Below the pieces are notes generated by a model. That model worked only from the letters and a program-made list of their open reading frames with translations, made no database searches and was not told where the DNA came from. Of a stretch of DNA of 64,000 nt, positions 59,207 to 64,000 are shown one piece after another (the stretch's first letter is position 1; each line of letters begins with the position of its first letter). The position numbers and the translations under genes are program-made. This DNA comes from Alcanivorax limicola (GTDB lineage: Bacteria; Pseudomonadota; Gammaproteobacteria; Pseudomonadales; Alcanivoracaceae). The stretch covers positions 530,630-594,629 of the forward strand of contig NZ_JAIOUB010000003.1 in the NCBI RefSeq assembly GCF_019931215.1. The letters run 5' to 3'.

Positions 59207-60694
59207 TCAGAAGCCCAGCGGCCAGCCCGTCCAGAGCCACAGCATCAGCATGATGATCCAGCCGCCAAGCAGCAGCAGGCTGTAAGGCAGCATCATGCTG
59301 ATCAGCGTGCCGATGCCGGTGTCCGGCTGATAACGGCGTGCGAAGCCCAGCACCAGCACGAAGTACGGCATCAGTGGTGTGATGATATTGGTGCTGGAGT
59401 CGCCGACCCGGTAGGCGGCCTGCGTGATGTCGGGGCTTATGCCCAATAGCAGCAGCATCGGCACCAGCACAGGCGCTATCAACGCCCATTTCGCACTGGC
59501 GCTACCGATCAGCAGATTCAGCAGCGCCATCATCAGGATCATCGATACCAGCAGGACACTGGCGGGCAGCGCCAGGCCACCCAGAAAATCGGCACCGCGT
59601 ATTGCCAGTACCAGTCCAATCTCCGACCAGCTGAACCAGGCCACAAACTGCGCTGCAAAGAACATCAGCACCAGATAGCCCGCCAGCATGCGCAGCGTAT
59701 CTTCCATACTTTCGATCACGCTTTTTCCGTCAGGCAGGCTGCCGCTTGTGCGACCGTAGACGATGCCGGTTATGGCTGCGGCCAGGGCAATGAGGATAAC
59801 GCTGTGACTGACCAGGGGGCCGGTCATGAGTGCGCCCTCGGCATCCCGTAACGCGCCGCTCTCCGGCCAGGCCAGCAGTACACACAACAATACAAACGCC
59901 AGCAGCGCCAGTCCGGCGCGGCGCAATGCCCGATGGTCCGTGCTGTGGTTGTCGTCGGAGACGGTGAGCAGCGTGCCGCCTCGGCTGGCGAGCCAGGGCT
60001 CTATCCAGCGCACGGTGACCAGTGTCACGACGCCAACGACAAAGACAGTGGACACCAGCATGAACCAGTAGTTGGCGGTGGCCGTCACGTCAGCCTCGGC
60101 GTCGGCGATCTGCGCTGCCGCCGTGCTGATACCGCCGAGCATCACATCCAGCGGGCCCACCAGCAGGTTGGCGCTGAAACCACCGGCCACCGCCGCGAAA
60201 CCTGCCGCGATGCCCGCCAGAGGGTGGCGCCCTGCAAACTGGAACAGCAGCGCCGCCAGCGGGATCAGCACCACATAGCCGGCATCGATCGCCAGGCTGG
60301 ACATGACCCCGGCCAGGGCAATCACCGGCACCAGCAAGGCCTGCGGCGCGCGCCGCACCAGTGCGCTCAGGGCGGCCCCGAGCAGCCCGCTGCGTTCTGC
60401 AATACCGACGCCCAGCATCGCCACCACCACGATGCCGACCGGTGCAAAGCCGGTGAAGTTGGTGACCGCGCCGGTCAGCATTTCCCGTATGCCGGCGGCG
60501 GACAGCAGACTGCGCACCTGCACTATCTCGCCGGAGACAGGATGTGTGGCATCGGTGCCCAGCAGCGTCAGTAATAGCGACAGTGGAAGCAGTAGGGCGC
60601 AGAGCAATACGAACAGCAGGGACGGGTGGGGGATACGATTGCCGGCGCGTTCCAGCGCCGACAGCCAGCGTTGCAGCCTCGGTGCGGCTGACAT
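59207..60694 (-). CDS. AbgT-family transporter
   Basis: Inner membrane transporter of 495 residues with about eleven hydrophobic helices. The family started with the p-aminobenzoyl-glutamate importer AbgT and includes sulfonamide exporters such as MtrF. Conserved features: GSAKWALIAPVLVPML-like region (ASAKWALIAPVLVPM) and YRVGDSSTNIITPLMPYF. The ATG overlaps the stop of the upstream nucleotide cyclase by one base (TGATG), so translation is coupled. The link with a cyclase is unexpected. Confidence 0.9.
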   Translation of the reverse strand: MSAAPRLQRWLSALERAGNRIPHPSLLFVLLCALLLPLSLLLTLLGTDATHPVSGEIVQVRSLLSAAGIREMLTGAVTNFTGFAPVGIVVVAMLGVGIAERSGLLGAALSALVRRAPQALLVPVIALAGVMSSLAIDAGYVVLIPLAALLFQFAGRHPLAGIAAGFAAVAGGFSANLLVGPLDVMLGGISTAAAQIADAEADVTATANYWFMLVSTVFVVGVVTLVTVRWIEPWLASRGGTLLTVSDDNHSTDHRALRRAGLALLAFVLLCVLLAWPESGALRDAEGALMTGPLVSHSVILIALAAAITGIVYGRTSGSLPDGKSVIESMEDTLRMLAGYLVLMFFAAQFVAWFSWSEIGLVLAIRGADFLGGLALPASVLLVSMILMMALLNLLIGSASAKWALIAPVLVPMLLLLGISPDITQAAYRVGDSSTNIITPLMPYFVLVLGFARRYQPDTGIGTLISMMLPYSLLLLGGWIIMLMLWLWTGWPLGF

Positions 60695-62241
60695 CAGAGC
60701 ACCACTTCCTTCTTGATGCGCTGAGCGGCCTTGCCCATGATTTCGATGACCCGGCCGACATCTTTCTGTCGCAGGCGCGTGCTGTCGAGATGCAGAGAGA
60801 AGCCTTCGGCTTCGGTGTCGACCTGCACCGCATCCCGCGTGCGCAGATCACGGGCCGCACCGGCCAGTGCCCGCAAAAGGCGGTCGCGGTCAAAATTGCG
60901 AATGCGTCGCACATCCAGATGCAGCCCGAAGCCTTCCGTCTGCACCGAGACAAACTTGTCGCGCCCCGCCGCATCTGCCTTGAGCTCCTGCACTTCATAG
61001 ACCGGAATAGGGCGGTTGAAGCCCTTGACCTCTATGTCACCCATGTTGCGACAGATGACGCGATCCTTGACCAGCTCATAGGTGGCTTGTGAAATCAGGA
61101 TGCGCCCGGCCCGCGCCTGGGATTCCAGCCGGCTGGCCAGGTTCACATCCGTGCCGAGAATGGTGTAATCCATCCGCGACTCCGCGCCGAAGTTGCCCAC
61201 GGTGACGTAACCACTGTTGATGCCGATGCGAATTTCCAGTTTCTGGGTGATGCCTTCGCGCTGCCAGCGCTGACGCAGCAGCTTCATCTGCCGCTGCATT
61301 TCCACTGCCATGGCCACGCAGTTGAAGGCGTCTTCTTTAGAGCCCCGGCTGACCGGGTCGCCGAAGAACACCATCACGGCATCGCCAATGAACTTGTCGA
61401 TGGTGCCGCCATAACGCAGCGCGATGCGGGTCATTTCGTTGAGATAGCTGTTGAGCAGACCGGTCAGCTTGTCCAGCGGCAGGTCTTCAGAGATATTGCT
61501 GAAGCCCTTGATGTCAGAGAAGAACACGGTCAGCCGCTTGCGGCGTGTTTCCAGCTTGGCGTCACGCTTGCCGGAAAACAGCTGCCCCCAGATCTGCGGT
61601 GGCAGGTACTTGGCCAGCTTGCGTGACAGATCCACGGCCTGCTTCTGCTGGCGTGCCATATAGGCTTGCGCCATGCGCACATTGCGTGTCTGGTTGAGCG
61701 CATACAGCGACGAGCCGCCGACATAGATGCCCAGCCCGACCATGGAGAGCAGATTCAGCAGCACGGGGGTGGCCTCCGGCGGCGTCACCTGCATGCCGAA
61801 GATCACCATGCCGATGCCACAGCCTGCACCGGTGAGCAGAATATTCAGCAACCAGGGCCGGATGCCACCACTGGTCACGGCATTGGCGTGCACGATGATC
61901 AGCAGCGCCAGCGAGGGAATCAGGGCAAAGTGCAGGGCGGCAATGGTGGTGCCGATGAGCACGGCATCCACCTGCACCAGAATCCGGCTGGCTTCCTGCT
62001 GGCGCCTGCCCTTGCGCTCGAGCATGAACGCGATGCTCTGGGCGATCAGCGGATAGGCCAGCAGCAACGCGACCATCAGCATGTACAGCTCGGGATAGAG
62101 CTTCCAATAGATGCCTGCGGAGAGAATGATGGCCGCTACCACGAATTCCAGTAGCCGGATGTAGCTGGCCTGGCGGCGTACCCGGGCGTGAGGATCTTCC
62201 TGGCGCCGTGGCCGCTTCTTGTTATCGATTGCCGGTTTCAT
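60694..62241 (-). CDS. Class III adenylate/guanylate cyclase, membrane-bound
   Basis: Nucleotide cyclase of 515 residues. Six hydrophobic helices (about 30-180) precede the catalytic domain (about 235-410). The two metal Asp are D243 (FFSDIKGFS) and D287 (FIGDAVMVF); K283 and T360 (MDYTILGTD) occupy the base-selecting positions, the Lys-Thr pair of class IIIb adenylate cyclases; N367 and R371 complete the site. The product is therefore probably cAMP (inference). After the catalytic domain, two related segments of about 38 residues occur (VQTEGFGLHLDVRRIR and VDTEAEGFSLHLDSTRLR), an internal duplication I do not recognise. Coupled with the AbgT gene. Confidence 0.9.
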   Translation of the reverse strand: MKPAIDNKKRPRRQEDPHARVRRQASYIRLLEFVVAAIILSAGIYWKLYPELYMLMVALLLAYPLIAQSIAFMLERKGRRQQEASRILVQVDAVLIGTTIAALHFALIPSLALLIIVHANAVTSGGIRPWLLNILLTGAGCGIGMVIFGMQVTPPEATPVLLNLLSMVGLGIYVGGSSLYALNQTRNVRMAQAYMARQQKQAVDLSRKLAKYLPPQIWGQLFSGKRDAKLETRRKRLTVFFSDIKGFSNISEDLPLDKLTGLLNSYLNEMTRIALRYGGTIDKFIGDAVMVFFGDPVSRGSKEDAFNCVAMAVEMQRQMKLLRQRWQREGITQKLEIRIGINSGYVTVGNFGAESRMDYTILGTDVNLASRLESQARAGRILISQATYELVKDRVICRNMGDIEVKGFNRPIPVYEVQELKADAAGRDKFVSVQTEGFGLHLDVRRIRNFDRDRLLRALAGAARDLRTRDAVQVDTEAEGFSLHLDSTRLRQKDVGRVIEIMGKAAQRIKKEVVL

Positions 62242-62426
62242 GAGAGCCCGCGTGTCCCGTGTGCTGCAAGCTTAAACCAGTTGGCAGGCAAGTAAAAAGC
62301 GCGGTAACGAAATGAGCGTGCTTATTGCGGATACCTGTTATCGCAACAGGCGCAGACGCTGAGGTTGCCGGCGCGTGTCTCATGTACAATGGGCGCCGCT
62401 CAGGCATGGACCACGAGAGGTAATTG

Positions 62427-62987
62427 ATGGATGTGATCAGCGCACTGCATAACCGGGTTTCCATCGCCGTGCTGGGTGGTCCGGGCCCGGATCAGGCACA
62501 GCTGGAAGTGATGCTGCGCGCCGCCATGCGGGCACCGGATCACGGCGTTTTACGGCCCTGGCGTTTTCTGATCCTCGAAGGCCAGCAGCGCCAGTGGCTG
62601 GGCGATGTCTTCGTGGAAGCACGTCTGCAGGACGAGCCCGATACGGATGAAGACGCGCTGGCCAAGCTGCGCAGCAAACCGCTGCGGGCTCCGACCATCC
62701 TGGTCGCTGTCGCCGAAACCGACCCGGATAACCGGGTGCCAGTGCTGGAGCAAATCATCGCCACCGGCGCAGCGGTGCAGAACATCATGCTTGCCGCCCA
62801 CGCCCTGGACATCGGCGCCATGTGGCGCACCGGCGGCATGGCCCGCCATCCCCATGTCAAAAACGCACTCGGCTTTGCCGCCAAGGACGAGATCGTCGGC
62901 TTTATCTATCTCGGTACCCCGGCGGGCGCCATCAAACGCGTGCCGGAAGACGATCCACTGCGCTACCTCCGGAGCCTGCCTGAATGA
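62427..62987 (+). CDS. Nitroreductase family protein (YdjA-like)
   Basis: Small FMN-dependent oxidoreductase of 186 residues. ATG 62427 is chosen over the preceding TTG; GAGAGG lies just upstream. The motifs AAMRAPDHGVLRPWRFLILE, LRAPTILVAVAE and IGAMWRTGGMA are those of the minimal YdjA group, which lacks a flexible active-site lid. The last four bases overlap the next gene. The physiological substrate is unknown. Confidence 0.9.
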   Translation: MDVISALHNRVSIAVLGGPGPDQAQLEVMLRAAMRAPDHGVLRPWRFLILEGQQRQWLGDVFVEARLQDEPDTDEDALAKLRSKPLRAPTILVAVAETDPDNRVPVLEQIIATGAAVQNIMLAAHALDIGAMWRTGGMARHPHVKNALGFAAKDEIVGFIYLGTPAGAIKRVPEDDPLRYLRSLPE

Positions 62988-63454
62988 CGCCGCTGGAGAC
63001 CCTCGCCGAACGCGTCCGCGCCGCCATCCCGCTGACCCGACATCTGGCCTTCACCTTGCAGGACTGGCGCAGCGGGCACCTGACCCTCAGTGCGCCGCTG
63101 GTCGCCAACGTCAACGACAAGGGCACCTTCTTTGCCGGTAGCCAGGCAGCGCTGCTGACTCTGGGCGGCTGGGCCCTGACCACACTGGAAGGCGAACAGA
63201 TCGCGGCTCAGGTCGATGTGGTGGCGGCAGATTCGGGCATCCAGTACATCGCGCCATTGAAGGAAAACGCGATCCTGCAGATACACGCTGCAGAAGAGGA
63301 GTTGGCCCGCTTCACGCGCCGCCTGAAACGCCGCGGCCGCGCCCGTCTGGCGGTGACCGCCGAGCTGCTCAGTCCCCGGGGCGAAATCGCCACCCGCTTC
63401 ACGGCCCATTACCTGGCCCGCGACCTGGCTGCCCCGGAACCCGTGGTCGACTAA
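62984..63454 (+). CDS. YiiD C-terminal-type thioesterase domain protein
   Basis: Hotdog-fold protein of 156 residues similar to the C-terminal domain of YiiD, a putative thioesterase. FTLQDWRSGHLTLSAPLVAN and NVNDKGTFFAGSQAALLTLGGWAL are typical; the segment FFAGSQAAL is the central helix start. ATGA overlap with the nitroreductase gene means the two are coupled. The substrate is unknown. Confidence 0.83.
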   Translation: MTPLETLAERVRAAIPLTRHLAFTLQDWRSGHLTLSAPLVANVNDKGTFFAGSQAALLTLGGWALTTLEGEQIAAQVDVVAADSGIQYIAPLKENAILQIHAAEEELARFTRRLKRRGRARLAVTAELLSPRGEIATRFTAHYLARDLAAPEPVVD

Positions 63455-63468
63455 AGCCCCGGCGCGCG

Positions 63469-63497
63469 TTGCGATCACCCCCCGACTCGGGTAATCT
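63469..63497 (+). promoter_or_regulatory. Promoter of tRNA-Ser
   Basis: TTGCGA at 63469-63474 and TAATCT at 63492-63497 with 17-bp spacing, followed by a GC-rich discriminator (ACGCGCCC), 49 bp before the tRNA. Confidence 0.65.
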
Positions 63498-63546
63498 ACG
63501 CGCCCTCTGCAGGTGGCCAACCGCCGCGCTGTCAGTTGAAAGTTCC

Positions 63547-63637
63547 GGTGAGGTGTCCGAGTGGCTTAAGGAGCACGCCTGGAAAGTGTGTATACGTTAA
63601 TAGCGTATCGAGGGTTCGAATCCCTCCCTCACCGCCA
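63547..63637 (+). tRNA. tRNA-Ser (anticodon GGA)
   Basis: A complete class II tRNA of 91 nt with encoded CCA. Acceptor GGTGAGG pairs with CCTCACC; the anticodon stem CACGC/GTGTG holds loop CTGGAAA with anticodon GGA. The long variable arm (TATACGTTAATAGCGTATC) is as expected for tRNA-Ser. Confidence 0.96.
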
Positions 63638-63647
63638 GACACAAAAC

Positions 63648-63670
63648 AGCCCGCGCAAGCGGGCTTTTTT
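63648..63670 (+). terminator. Rho-independent terminator after tRNA-Ser
   Basis: AGCCCGC (63648-63654) pairs with GCGGGCT (63659-63665) around loop GCAA, followed by six T residues. Confidence 0.92.
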
Positions 63671-63675
63671 GTGCC

Positions 63676-63812
63676 TGGCGGTGAGGGAGGTCTTGATTCG
63701 AACCCTCCGTTCGACAAGCCGCGCAGCGGCGCAGGACGCACGCAGTGCGCCCCGAAGGGGTGAGCCCGCAAGCGGGCGAATCAATCCCTCCCTCAGGGGC
63801 GCAACGCGCCCC
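63676..63812. repeat. tRNA-Ser 3'-end remnants and five tandem mini-hairpins
   Basis: Directly after the tRNA-Ser terminator, 63676-63690 is an inverted copy of the 3' end of the tRNA (TGGCGGTGAGGGAGG) with TGATTCGAA following, and 63777-63795 is a forward partial copy (GAATC-AATCCCTCCCTCA). Between and after them are five small perfect hairpins in series: stems at 63718-63730, 63737-63749, 63750-63760, 63764-63777 and 63796-63812, with loops of two or three bases. No gene is seen. It may be the scar of integration events at the tRNA. Confidence 0.75.
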
Positions 63813-63856
63813 CGACGATGGCACCGGACCAGCCAGCCTCAGCTGTGCAGTGCGCT

Positions 63857-64000
63857 TCGTGCTTTCCATTCTTTGTTGGTTGGGTGGTTGTGGCCCTCGG
63901 GGGGCGGGGATGTATTTTCAGGACCCGCCGTAAATACATCCCTGTAGTCTTGTGTTCGGCATCCATGCCTCACACAGTCCTGAAAATACATCCCCGCCCC
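63857..64000. repeat. Modular palindromic repeat, copy C (cut by the right edge)
   Basis: The flank CCATTCTTTGTTGGTTGGGT matches copy A. Hairpin 1 follows: left arm 63892-63924, right arm starting at 63977 and running off the window, perfectly paired as far as visible. The stem differs from copies A and B between the conserved ends (GGATGTATTTTCAGGAC here, TAAAGGTTTTCAGGAC there), and both arms changed together. The loop is uninterrupted, without the ~85-bp insert. Confidence 0.88.

Overview
The window is high-GC gammaproteobacterial chromosome, most like an Alcanivorax-type marine hydrocarbon degrader. That assignment is inferred from content: a membrane alkane hydroxylase (alkB) beside a TetR regulator and a Baeyer-Villiger-type flavin monooxygenase, a fatty-aldehyde-type dehydrogenase, a sodium-pump oxaloacetate decarboxylase (oadGAB), and many lipid-handling enzymes. 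No phage, plasmid or CRISPR array was seen.

Layout. 1-2.2 kb: divergent metE (cut by the left edge) and metR. 2.2-4.8 kb: TetR gene and crotonase-family gene flanked by a REP-associated transposase (RAYT) element and a 101-bp non-autonomous relative. 4.9-10.5 kb: an envelope cluster of one OmpA-like protein and three lipoproteins, two with related fibronectin-III domains. 10.6-15.6 kb: aldehyde dehydrogenase, a NarL-type two-component pair and a glutathione S-transferase. 15.7-19.5 kb: tRNA-Glu and tRNA-Gly, then alkB, tetR and the monooxygenase with clear palindromic operators. 19.6-23.8 kb: yheU, a MAPEG protein, mnmC and small secreted proteins. 23.8-38.3 kb: the SOS mutasome genes, with dnaE2 separated by about 8.6 kb from imuB-imuA but both ends carrying LexA boxes; membrane, pirin, AraC-type, fatty-acid hydroxylase and thioesterase genes lie between. 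38.3-43.1 kb: CYTH protein, lipocalin and ccmABCDE for cytochrome c maturation. 43.1-46 kb: a porin-like protein, a Fur box with bfd and bfr (iron storage), and a saccharopine-dehydrogenase-like gene. 46.2-50.5 kb: tRNA-Arg, a long palindromic repeat and oadGAB. 50.6-54.6 kb: fpr and finR (divergent), an amine oxidase and a histidine phosphatase. 54.6-63.5 kb: a lipoprotein, the YadGH-type ABC exporter, queF, an AbgT transporter coupled to a class III nucleotide cyclase, a nitroreductase and a thioesterase. 63.5-64 kb: tRNA-Ser followed by hairpin clusters.

The most unusual material is non-coding. A modular palindromic repeat about 465 bp long occurs at 35.0-35.6 kb and, inverted, at 46.36-46.83 kb; a third copy starts at 63.86 kb and is cut by the right edge. 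Each full copy has two long hairpins joined by a conserved linker. A smaller hairpin-rich insert of about 85 bp sits in the loop of hairpin 1 in one copy and of hairpin 2 in the other. Stem sequences change between copies while pairing is kept. I did not recognise this family. Separately, at least ten loci, most of them inside genes, carry short tandem duplications of 9-18 bp, most often 15 bp, which suggests an unusual slippage or duplication history in this genome.

Start sites were chosen by ribosome binding site and family length; functions come from motif recognition by eye, with no database search.
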